From: Roridomyces roridus
Taxonomy: Eukaryota; Basidiomycota; Agaricomycetes; Agaricales; Mycenaceae
Reading direction: 5' to 3'
DNA length: 64,000 nucleotides
NCBI GenBank assembly: GCA_029378245.1
Contig: JARKIF010000003.1
Span: 434,001-498,000 of the forward strand
Numbering within the stretch: the stretch's first letter is position 1; the number at the start of each line of letters is the position of its first letter. Below are positions 11,901-21,258 of the stretch, piece by piece. The notes below the pieces were generated by a model. It did no database searches. It was not told the DNA's origin and was given only the letters and a program-made list of their open reading frames with translations. A program made the translations under genes and the position numbers.

Positions 11901-13766
11901 GGTAAGAATGGCCAGACAACTCTGCACCTTGCCTTATGGAATGGAGAGCTTGGCATTACAAAGCTGCTGATTGAACATGAAGCATCAGTCAATGCTGCTG
12001 ACAAGGATGGCCAGACTCCCCTGCACTATGCCTGCTTACAGGGCTACCTTGAGATTGCAAAGCTGCTCATGCAACTCAGGGCACCAGTCAATGTTGTTGA
12101 CAGTGATGGCCAGACCCCACTGCATGATGCCTCCGCAAAGGGCCATCTTGACCTTGTAGAGCTTCTTATAGAACAAAAAGTAGCAGTCAATGCTGCAAGT
12201 AATAATGGCCGGACATCTCTGTATCTTGCCTTATTGAACGGACATCTTGGTATTGCAAAGCTGCTTATTGAACATGGAGCATCAGCCAATGCTGGTGATA
12301 AGAATGGCCAGACTCCACTGCACCTTGCCTTGGTCAATGACTATCTTGATGTTGCAAAGCTTCTTATTGAACATGGAGCATCAGTCAATGTTGCTGACCA
12401 GCTTGGCCAAACTCCCCTGCACCATGCCTCCTCAAAGGGCCACCTTGAGATTGCAACACTGCTCATGCAACACAGGGCACCAGTTGATGCTGTTGACAGC
12501 GATGGTCGGACCTTACTACACAATGCCTCTTCAAAGGGCCACTTTGATGTTGCAAAGCTGCTTATGGCACATCGGGCACCAGTCAACGCTGCTGAAAAGT
12601 ATAACCGCCGTACTCCATTGCACTGTGCCTCCTCAAACGGCTACCTTGATGTTGCAAAGCTGCTTATTGAGCATGGGGCAACAGTCAATGCTGCTACTAA
12701 GTATGGCCAGACTCCGCTCCATCTTGCTTCCTCAAATGGCCACCTTCATGTTGCAAAGCTGCTCCTGGAACTCAGGGCACCAGCTGATGCAGTTGACAAC
12801 ATTGGCCGGACTCCACTGCATGATGCCTCCTCAAATGGCCACCTTGATGTTGCAAAGCTGCTTATCGAACATAGGGCATCAATCAATGTTGCTGACCAGA
12901 ATGGGCAGACACCCCTGCATTGTGCCTCCTCATATGGCCACCTCGATGTCACAAAGCTGCTTATGGAACGCAGGGTGTCAGTTGATGTGGTTGACAGTGA
13001 TGGCCAGAACCCACTACACAATGCCTCCTCAAATGGCCACCTGGGTGTTGCAAAGCTACTCATTGCATACCGGGCACCAGTCAATGTTGCTCAGAGGAAT
13101 GGCTGGACAGGGCTGGATCTTGCCTTACAAAGGAAACATTATAGTCTTGCAAAGCTGCTGATTGAACATGGGGCACCAGTCAATGTTGCTCAGAAAAATG
13201 GCTGGACAGGGCCGGATCTTGCCTCAAAAGAGAGACATTATAGTCTTGCAACACTGCTGATTGAACATCATGATGGGGCATCAGTCAATGGTCCTAGCTG
13301 GAGTGACTGGCTTCCACTGCACTTTGCTTCCTTTGATGGCAACCTTGATGCTGCAAAGCTGCTTATAGAACACGGGGCACTAGTTGATGCTGCTTGCAAG
13401 GATGGCGAGACTGCACTGCACTGTGCCTCTTCAAAGGGCCACCTTGATGTTGCAAAGCTGCTTATTGAACATGGGGCATCAGTCAATGCTGCTAACAAGT
13501 CTGGCAAGACTCCCCTGCACCATGCCTTCTCACAGCGCCACCTCAATATTGCACAGCTGCTTATCAAATATGGGGCACCAGTAGATGCTGCCAGCAAGGA
13601 TGGCATAACACTGCTACATTTGGCCTTGCAGAGTGGATATCCCGGTATTGCACAAGTCCTTATAGAGCACGGGGCACCAGTCAATGCTGTGGACAAGAAT
13701 GGCCGGACAGTACTGCATCTTGCCCTATTTACGAGAACTTCACTTGTTAAGTTCTCGTTCTTTTAG
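8999..13766 (+). CDS. NACHT-ankyrin NLR-like receptor, 3' end replaced by an inserted element
   Basis: Fungal STAND/NLR-type protein, 1,506 aa as modelled, likely cytosolic and involved in self/non-self recognition. Exons: 8999-9047, 9109-9187, 9240-9466, 9513-9537, 9581-10123, 10169-13766; all phases agree. Residues about 17-40 are a glycine-rich N-terminus (GGPGGSGAMGGETGGAGGPG), found in place of a folded effector domain. NACHT: linker WLGKPPDT...GTWLL, Walker A GISGTGKS (split over two introns), Walker B YIVLDGLDECH, and LLFTSQ sensor-like strand. After a helical region come 28 ankyrin repeats, consensus DGQTPLHLA...AKLLIEHGASVN, ending abruptly in the 28th. The final residues and the stop at 13764 come from the TIR element at 13730. 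Repeats 4-9 are nearly identical. The start codon was chosen because it gives a short exon in frame with the Gly-rich segment. Confidence 0.85.
11240..11840 (+). repeat. Near-identical tandem ankyrin-repeat array (99-bp unit, 198-bp higher-order unit)
   Basis: Within the NLR gene, about six consecutive 99-bp units are almost the same at DNA level, including silent positions. They alternate between two forms, NATGKDGQTPLHLALVNDH and NAAGKDGQTLLHLALVKDH, so a 198-bp two-repeat unit has itself been duplicated, followed by an extra single unit. The flanking repeats are diverged. This is recent expansion by unequal exchange or slippage, the pattern seen in fungal NLR genes whose repeat number evolves quickly. 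It also creates a long meaningless frame on the opposite strand. Confidence 0.9.
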
Positions 13767-14484
13767 AATTTCAGTGGGCCAAATTTTGGGTGAGGTTTCA
13801 GAAAATGGGACTTTTGATTAAGCCGGCTGTGCACTTTCCTTTTTGCGGCTACAATCACTGATTTTGACAGCTCCCATCAGCTCATTTTTCTTTTTGCTCT
13901 AGAGCATCTAGTTTCTGCTCAATTGACTTGAGATTTTGCAGGTACACTTTTGGTTGCCTAAATTGAGTTTTGCTCTGCAAGAGTGGGATCCCATTTCCAA
14001 TATTGTACATGACAGTGTCAATTTACTCACTTTTTGTGATCACCTCATTGCAAGTTCACCAACAGTGCTGGGTCCCTGTGATGTGGGTTGGCTTGAAGCT
14101 TAGGAAGTATCAATGTGTACGGCACGGGTCAAAAAAATTGCAAAAATCTGTAGTGCTCAAAATAGCAGGAACTCTGTGGGCTTGACCAAGTCACTGGTTC
14201 CTAAACATCTGGGTGGAATATTGCTTGCGCTGTCATTTCTTAACAAGGATACGGACTTTGGTGAGCTCTGGCTGTTATTTCTACAGTGCTAGGTCCACTG
14301 GTGGCAGAAAGTGAGAAGCCTTTGGGCACTGTGATCTGACTTGATTAGTGATCACTTGTGATCATGTCACGTTTGTCATATCACGCCAACTTGAAGTTGG
14401 TGCACAGCCACACACCCAAGTCTTTTCCATGGTTCTTGGCTTTGAGTCTGATTGGCCAAGTTCAAACACCTAGAAGTTCTCGTA
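13730..14484. mobile_element. 755-bp non-autonomous element with ACGAGAACTTC terminal inverted repeats
   Basis: The left end reads TACGAGAACTTC and the right end GAAGTTCTCGTA, a 12-bp perfect terminal inverted repeat. Just inside the left end, TTAAGTTCTCGT repeats the inverted sequence, so the first 30 bp also form a hairpin. The element has no transposase frame. It separates ankyrin repeat 28 of the NLR gene from repeats that resume at about 14517. A second copy, similar in its first 230 bp or more, starts at 18607. I could not define a convincing target duplication, because some 30 unrelated bases lie between the right end and the resumed ankyrin DNA. Confidence 0.72.
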
Positions 14485-14516
14485 TATGCCGTGCTTGCAA
14501 CGGCCCCTCCCCCCAA

Positions 14517-14890
14517 GTTAACAGATACTATGATATTGCAAAGCTGCTTATTGCACTCGGGACACCAGTCAATGCTGTGGACACAGATGGCCAGCCAGTA
14601 CTGCATCTTGCCTTATCAATGGGATATTATGATATTGCCAAGTTGCTTGTTGCACATGGGGCATCAATCAATGCTGCTGACAAGGATGGCCAGACTCCGC
14701 TGCACCGTGCCTCCTCATATGGCTGGCGTGATTTTGCAAAGCTGCTCATAGAACACGGGGCACCAGTCAATGGCACTGGCAGGGATGGGGAGACCGCACT
14801 GCATTGTGCCTCCTTAAATGGTCACCCTAATGTCGCTGATAAGCATGGAAATTGACTGCCCTTGAAAACGCGCGTTTTGCACGATTTCAA
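14517..14890 (+). pseudogene. Detached 3' ankyrin repeats of the NLR gene
   Basis: In-frame ankyrin repeats resume here (YYDIAKLLIALGTPVN, LHLALSMGYYDIAKLL, LHRASSYGWRDFAKLL, LHCASLNGHPNVA) after the TIR element. Near 14848 the frame breaks: the stop TGA follows HGN, but in the next frame the DNA continues LTALENARFARFQR, the kind of short tail that ends ankyrin proteins. The gene body therefore once extended to about 14880. A one-base shift has also occurred, so even precise loss of the element would not give an open frame. Confidence 0.75.
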
Positions 14891-14926
14891 AGGTAGTATC
14901 CTAGCTAAGTCATCTCAGTACAAGAC

Positions 14927-16302
14927 TGATGTTGAGCCCAGAGACAGTCAGTGTGGTGGATACTTAAGAGTACTGTACGGGTTGAAGGGTATTTACCTGA
15001 ATATGACCGACGGGCTCACTCCGAAACATGTAGGAGTTGTGGATACCTGCTCTACCAATGGGATACACCAATTAAACGAGTTCTTAACCGTTGTACGATT
15101 GTCAGCTGTTCGAACCTTGGTGCGAGTGCAATTCGGAGGTTCGGAAGTTCATGGGATGATGGGCAAGTCGGCCGAAAAGCCTGAAACATGAGTAGACCGC
15201 CGAAGCGGGTCCGAAGGGAGTGACGTAGTTGTCATCAGCAGTCGGGACAAGGAGGATCCGGGTCAGATACTAGTCTTCGAACTAGTATCTGCTGGTATCC
15301 GGGACAGGTAGTCGGAGATATGGGTATCGTTCTGGACCTACAACCTATGGGCGTACGTCTGGAGGGTATACAATCAAGGGAGAGGTCGGATACGACTTCA
15401 CTAAAATCAGTTGAGTCATGGATCAATGTTGGAGTCACGGATCGTCAGGTCCGCCACGCGGAATCATGGCTTGGCACACCGGCCGTACACGATGCCGGTT
15501 CTAATCAACCAATCAGGGTGTTTCCATTCCAGATACCAAGGACATTTCTAATTATTGCGCCATTCGTTTGTACTATCATATGATTCTCGGACCTGTATAA
15601 AGTAGATAGAGTGCTACCCAAGAGGGCAGCGGATACTTCCCCCACTAGCAAGCTACCAGCTGCGATCAAGGGTTTTGTCCGAGGCTTTCGACGGTGCATT
15701 GCGTAGTTAAGCAATCGCTATTGAAAATCTAAACATTTGTTTTGTTGGCTATTGTGTGTGTGACTTGAGTGTGAATCAGTGTGTTGGAATCAGTATCTGT
15801 TGGATTGTGTCGTACCGTGTGTCTGTCAAGGGTTATTTGTGTGTTCAGAGTTGTGAAGTGTTGGAATCTACGAAATCCGTGTTGTATCGGTCGCTGTCGT
15901 CTTCGGATACCAGTGTGAAAGGGATCAAAAGACCCAAATACCTGCTTTATTGCAAAACCCGGCTTTAGCCAAACTCAATCTATCTTTTGTGTTAGCTGTG
16001 AAGCTTTACCATCTACAAAAACGCTTTAGAATCGTCATTCTTGGTTCATATCAAGGATCTCAATTCACAATACTTTGTTTCGACATCGTATCCGAGACTA
16101 TATCACCCAATTCCCTACAACCTTTACAAGGCCCTGTACTAGGGACTTATACTCGCCACATTCCCGCTATTCAATAGTTGTCACTCGCCCCGGAGCTTCG
16201 TGATTGGGTTAGTTGGATATAGATTCGTCTGTATCTCGACTCATCTGGTTAGATTCTTCGAGTGTTGTCGATTTCTATAGTAGGTTTAGAGCACATACAT
16301 CA
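14927..16302 (+). mobile_element. LTR-like block, probable solo LTR of a retrotransposon
   Basis: This 1.4-kb block sits between two ankyrin fragments, carries no gene, and starts TGATGT and ends ACATCA, complementary ends of the TG...CA type. Near 15595 it has CCTGTATAAAGTAG, a good TATA-type core promoter, followed by a short leader-like region as in a U3-R-U5 layout. No 5-bp target duplication is evident and no internal gag/pol is present, so I call it a solo LTR with modest confidence. Exact ends are inferred. Confidence 0.45.
15264..15291. repeat. Perfect 11-bp inverted repeat (hairpin)
   Basis: CAGATACTAGT is followed after a 6-base loop (CTTCGA) by ACTAGTATCTG. It lies inside the LTR-like block about 300 bp before its TATA-type motif and may be a U3 regulatory site or a simple foldback. 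Confidence 0.7.
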
Positions 16303-16526
16303 TCGCAAAGCTGGTCATAGAACATGGGGCACTGGTTGATGCTACTGACATGGATGACTGGACTCCACTGCACTATGCCTCCTCGAAGGGCCATCGTAAT
16401 GCTGCAAAGCTGCTTATTGAACATAGGGCATCAGTCAATGCTGCTGGCAAGTCTAGGAAGACTCCCCTGCACCACGCCTCCTCAAAGGGCTACCCTGATG
16501 TTGCAAACCTGCTCATAGAACATGTG
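16303..16526 (+). pseudogene. Ankyrin-repeat fragment
   Basis: Two and a half ankyrin repeats (GALVDATDMDDWTPLHYASS, then NAAGKSRKTPLHHASSKGYP) are in frame and end LLIEHV where foreign DNA beginning TGTCGGAAAT takes over. The fragment has no start codon and no NACHT domain of its own, so it is a relic, either of the large NLR gene or of a paralogue. A closely similar piece lies at 27367-27433. Confidence 0.75.
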
Positions 16527-16640
16527 TCGGAAATAATGAGATCTATTATAAGACTCGTGATCTCTGATGGGGTCTATAAAAGGCTATAAGAGCACGAGAC
16601 CAGTTGATCAGAGCCAATAAGAGCCCCATTGATTTGATAA
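16527..16640 (+). mobile_element. LTR-like terminus beginning TGTCGGAAAT
   Basis: The ankyrin frame stops at the word CATG and the new sequence begins TGTCGGAAATAATGAG, AT-rich, with repeated TATAAGA and AAGAGC words. The same border, CATG then TCGGAAA, occurs in inverted orientation at 27366, again at the edge of ankyrin DNA. A 5' terminus TGTCGGAA is typical of some fungal LTRs. The right end is not defined. Confidence 0.4.
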
Positions 16641-16682
16641 ACAAATTGAGCCAAATCGGCTTGACGGCACAGTGAGTCTAGA

Positions 16683-17274
16683 CTAGAGCAAACAAACATC
16701 ATGAAATACAAAAACAACGGCCCCACCAGGCAGCACACATGTTTCCCTAGCTGCAATAATCATCCCTGGATCATCCCTGACCTCATACAGACCACTGGAG
16801 TTCGGGCGAGATGCGAAGGAGTTGATAGTGGTTGAGATGTGCCTTTCGTAGTGCAGGCTGCTGAGGGTCAAACTGCCACGGCGGGGCATCAGCGTCATCC
16901 GGGAGCGAAGCCCTTCAGATAGAATCAATGGCTGCAATAGAGAGCCCGAATCTTTGAGACACACCTGAGATCTGCATACAACCCCACAATATTGGCAATA
17001 CTCCGTCACACGTAGATAACCCCGAACAAGGTTTGTGTACTCCTCCTGGCTCTGTATGTTTGAATGGAGTAGCTCCTTATACGCGGCATTCCCAGAGTGG
17101 ATGAGCTCTTGTGCAATTGAAGTGACCTAGAACACCCGTTTCATGTTGGCCACAATAAGCTTTTCACCAAGGATGGAAACTCACACCGGAGGAGCCGGGG
17201 TGTGGAAGCAGGTCGGCAGATTCCAGGTCAGTCGTGGAGGCAGAGGCGGGTGAGGCAGACCGTGTGGTCGACAT
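16683..17274 (-). CDS. Uncharacterised small protein (about 177 aa), model provisional
   Basis: Minus-strand model with exons 17185-17274 and 16683-17126, joined by a 58-bp GTGAGT...CTAG intron in phase 0. The N-terminus is Ser/Thr/Ala-rich (MSTTRSASPASASTTDLES). Next is a helical segment (SIAQELIHSGNAAYKELLHS), then YCQYCGVVCRSQ with three close cysteines. Two further in-frame short introns are possible downstream, so the C-terminus is uncertain and may be cut short by the LTR-like DNA at 16.5-16.6 kb. No family recognised. It could be the 5' part of a broken gene. Confidence 0.4.
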
Positions 17275-18606
17275 GGTGGTTTGGTTTGAGTCAACAGTGT
17301 ATCACGGGGTCAGTCACGCATTGCCCAGCAGCTTCTGACATGTGACAGACTCTCTTTCTTTCGTCCCATCCGGAACAGCCAGCTTGCTCAATCGACTCGG
17401 CATCGGCATTGTCTACTATGGCAACCGACCGCCTCAAGCCTCAGAACGGGCTGCAGGGAGGAGCAGGTACTGGATGATGCGGCATCCTGCAGGTGCGTTG
17501 CTGACTTCTGCGGCCCATTCTCGCCCTCAAAACCTTCAGACTGTGCTATTTTCGCCTTGTTATCTCCCTTACTTGAGCCCTCCATGCAGTACATGCAAAA
17601 ACACACAGTCTCCACCATCCAATGATGTCTGGCATGGTACGTACAGTTTTCACTCACCATATCCCTACGCCCATTCCTCCCATTCCTGAGCCCAATTCTC
17701 ACCAAGGAGCAGGGTCTCCATGCCTACCACCCTCTTTTTTTTGAACAATTCTGGCTGTTTACTTACGTTCTACAGGTACCACATTACTTTTTGCAATGCA
17801 ATGCACATCTCATGGTGTTCCCGAGCCGCGTCTGTCAGCCTTCCTGCCTCAAAAAGCTGGTCCTCAGATATGTATTCGAGATCTACCTACTCGCCGTCAG
17901 CCGCGTGTCCTCGTGCACACCCCGTCTGTTGCGCTTGCCCTTTCGACATCCCTGCGTGCTGCCCGCTTCACCACTTTCCGCACGTATCAATCCCCGGGCA
18001 CCATGACACACGTCGCGTGGGCGCCCGTCCCATCGGATCACACCATCGCCAGGACCACTTTCAGGCATGTAGCGAACGGGTTCCATTTCCAACGGCATCA
18101 TCTTTTGCCAACCTGCTCAAGTCCTCGCTTGGGGAACAGAAATGTGTTCCCGTCTTCCGAGCCTCGAGGAGATGCACCATGCCCGCTGCTGACACGCAGT
18201 CGTTGGGGACAGACGCCGCCGTTCGCACTCTCAGTTCGCTCGGAATCATCGTCTATTTACTCAATTCGACACACCGCCTCTCGCTACCGCCCCCCGGGAT
18301 CCGTCAATACCGTTGCCCGCGTTCCCAAGACCGCATTGTCTCCCACCTCCTCCAATCACGTTGCCGTATTTACTAAGATATATAATGTCACTTACCAGCA
18401 TCTCTACACCCTCCTCCAGGCATGCCGCGTCGAGACTGGAATTACACGCCGATGGAAGGCGACCTGCACTGCTTTTGGACCACAACAGCCGCTCGGCATC
18501 CCTCAACCGCCGACTCGCAGCTCCCGCCTTCCATCCTATGCAATACAGTGGCCGCCTGTGTCTGACCGGAATGAAATCCGCCCGTCGTCTTTACCGAGGT
18601 AAGTAT
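17275..18606. other. Decayed repeat block related to 22.6-23.3 kb
   Basis: No intact gene. The block shares an ordered set of short matches with the region at 22.6-23.3 kb: GTCACGCATTGCCCAGCAG / GTCACGCACAGCCCAACAG, CCGACCGCCTCAAGC / CCGACTACCTCAAGC, the CCCAATTCCCACC motif, GGTACCACATTACTT / GGTACCCCATTACTT, and a CAGATAT...ATTCGA stretch. In the 23-kb copy this run leads into ubiquitin-conjugating-enzyme exons; in this copy the equivalent exons cannot be read, and the DNA from about 17950 is different. Confidence 0.45.
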
Positions 18607-18990
18607 TACGAGAACTTACTTGCTAAGTTCTCGTTCTTTTAAAATCTCAGTGGGCCAGTTTTTGGGTGAGGTTTCAGACAATGGGACTTTTGATTAAGCC
18701 GGCTGTTCAGTTTCCTTTTTGCGGCCACAATCACTGATTTTGGCAGCTGCCATCAGCTGATTTTTCTTTTCACTCCACAAGCTCCAGTTTTCACTCTATT
18801 GACTTGGGAGTTTGCGTCTGTACTCCTAGGGGTGTGGTAAAGTCTCGACTCCCCAAGGTGTTGCTGCCATTGTCAACCCCAACCATGATATTGTGCATTT
18901 ACGCTTTTTTTTTAAACTGCACCCTCTGCACTCAGTTTGACTTCTGGCCCTCTATTACTCAGGTAGACAGGATGAGATTGTTCCTCTGGG
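18607..18990 (+). mobile_element. 3'-truncated second copy of the ACGAGAACTT TIR element
   Basis: Starts TACGAGAACTTACTTGC with the same internal hairpin (TAAGTTCTCGTTC) and then follows the 13.7-kb element closely for more than 200 bp (GTGGGCCAGTTTTTGGG, TTGATTAAGCCGGCTGTTC, CACTGATTTTGGCAGCT). Similarity fades after about 18830 and no matching right terminus is seen before 19.3 kb, so the copy is truncated or highly diverged. The 3' limit given is approximate. Confidence 0.65.
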
Positions 18991-19312
18991 TCCCCTAGCA
19001 GTTGCCCAAAAAAACAGAGAAAAAAATTGCCATTGAAATTGAGTTGATCACTTCAGACTCGCATGCCCTGGCCGTCAAGATGCGTCTAGCTGAGATATCA
19101 CTTAAGTCATCATTTTCTCACAAGTATACCACCTTAAATGGGCACTCGGTATGACACCCCGCTCATTCTATGGGCCACACATCCCTCTCCGTGACATTTG
19201 CTACTGTAACTCTGCTGTCTGAACCAAAGAAAGTAAGAGCCTCCATGCTTTCCAACTTTTCAAGTTGACTATCTGGTACATTCATTCGCGTTGTACAGGT
19301 ACGTGAACGACA

Positions 19313-21258
19313 TTATACTGCAGTTTGCTTGCTTCTCGAACGGGTTACCCGACCCTCACAGGGTGCGAAATTCTCTTTTCTCCGCTCCTGCTCGTCCAAT
19401 TCAAGCTTGCGCTTCTTGTTCTGCACCGCCTTTGCTTTTGTAGCCTCTATATCCTCCGCCCTCGGGCGCTTGCGATTCCCACCTTTCTCCGTTGGCCTCC
19501 GACCTTTGAGAACCTTGTTGCTCTGATTAACCCTTTTCGCGGACCACGCGCAGTCCACAAAAATTTGGAAACTGTAAGTGCCTAGCGTCGTGGAGTCAAT
19601 GATGTCTTGTACATCGGTTTGCACGAGCATCGGATCCTAGGTGAGAGAGCGTGAACAAGGTGTGTCTAGCTGGAAAGCTCTCAGGGAGTGTGCTCAAACG
19701 AACCTTAGAAGACCATGCTGGATCGGGCTTAGCAGTAAATGGGCTGTACGCTTGAGTCCCGGTGCCGACTGCAAACTTATAGTTAGGAAGTTTCATCTTT
19801 TGCTGCCTACGGTCATCGCGTATGGGGTTCAAAGTGGCCCTCTGAGCGACTTCGCCTGGAGGAACTGTTCTCGGTCAGTTGAATGCCACATGCGCTCAGG
19901 GGAGACTTGCCTCGAGCAACACCGTCTGAACCTATCACGGCGTTAGGAACAAAGAGATTCATCTGCGCCGCTTGAAGGACGGTGGGAAGTGGGAGAGAGA
20001 GACAGAGGCACGTCTATAGCAAAGCACATACCGTTGCACATATTTTTTGTGAGCCTCGCGGTTGAACCAGAATGGGCTGTCGTTGGATGTATACGGAAGG
20101 GGTTGCGCAGCGCCCGGTCCCATGGCGAGGGTGGACTCATGCTCATGCTCCATAATCGCAGTAATGAAACGGTGGAATACGGTTTCGTTGGAGCAGAGGA
20201 GAGACGCCGGCATGGCTGGGTGGACCAAAGCGCGAACCAAGATGTCGACAGACTCCCATGCACCGCAGCCGTTGAATATGTCCTGCTTATCCTTCATCAA
20301 GAAGAGGATCGGCCGGTCATCGTCATTGGCAATCGTGCTTTGACGCCAAGCAAGAAACCGGGCCCTTGTAGCGGTCGGTTCCAGGGAATGGACTGGACCA
20401 TGCGTCGAGGACCAGAGTGCAGACCAAAACTGTTCCAGGATCAATTCATGTGTGGGCAAGTCGTACATTCAAAACCCGCCTCCGAGGTTGGCTCCAAGTC
20501 GTCCAATGTGAAATGGGAGGCCATACGAATCAAGGTGAACCCAATGAAACTTTGGTGGTCAACAAATACAAGAGTATATTTCGGGCGGACGAAGGCGGCT
20601 TGGATCGTGAGGAGGATGTCTTCCCGTTTCGGTCCACTGATGCAGTCAGGGGGGACAGGAAAGGCTAGACCACTACGGCGTTGCCTCGTTGGTTGGGATA
20701 CGATGCGGCGATACATCTCCGTGGGCATCCAGAAGAGATGTGCTTCGGTTTTGAAGTGGACCCGAAGCACATACTGCAATGAATCCGTGAATCGAGTCGG
20801 AAACATATTGAGAATCAATAAACCTTGTGGTCGGACACCGCATTGCAGATGGCGACCGCCAACTCTTTCCCGCGGGCCTTGGCACGAATGCGACCGGTAA
20901 TGTTCAGATTGTTGATGAAGTTGTCAGTTGATCCATACGGCTGCCACGGACTTCATTAAATTTTACAGTAGCAAACGTGCTCCCACTCACGCCAGGGATC
21001 TCCACAAATCTGGCATCACCGGGAGGCGGGGATGCGATGGTATATTTCGCGTTGGCCCCCGTGCCGCGAGAGGTACATGGCTTGTGTATGACAAGGTTTC
21101 CTACTCCACCTTATTTAAAATAGCTTCGGATTATGGGAAAGGGACGCACCAAAGAAAGTAATGTCGTCCTCAATATGCACCTCTTTGTCTTTTAGTGCCT
21201 GACGCTCCTCCCATCCCACCTCGCGTTGGAAACCCAGAACAGGCGTCTTTTCCGGCAT
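19313..21258 (-). CDS. Uncharacterised multi-exon protein (about 520 aa) with C-terminal basic region
   Basis: Minus-strand gene starting MPEKTPVLGFQREVGW. Exons: 21150-21258, 20991-21100, 20824-20940, 20480-20773, 20032-20429, 19911-19970, 19704-19864, 19313-19636. Seven introns of 46-67 bp are placed by frame. Two of them need GC donors: 19865-19910 (CGAG then GCAAGT) and, less securely, 20430-20479 (GAG then GCGGGT). The junction between exons 5 and 6 is off by one base with the obvious GTATGT donor, so either a weak donor is used or the gene carries a frameshift. The C-terminus is strongly basic (RKRPRAEDIEATKAK, QNKKRKLELD, RVTRSRSKQTAV), consistent with a nuclear protein. I do not recognise the family. 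It lies in repeat-rich DNA. Confidence 0.55.

Noticed and set aside
12247..13161. 304-codon plus-strand frame overlapping the NLR ankyrin region
   Set aside because: Alternative frame of the ankyrin array, open for the same periodicity reason; the true frame carries the ankyrin consensus.
11240..13760. Possible CRISPR-like regular repeat array
   Set aside because: The repeats are 99-bp coding ankyrin units without spacers, in a eukaryotic gene.
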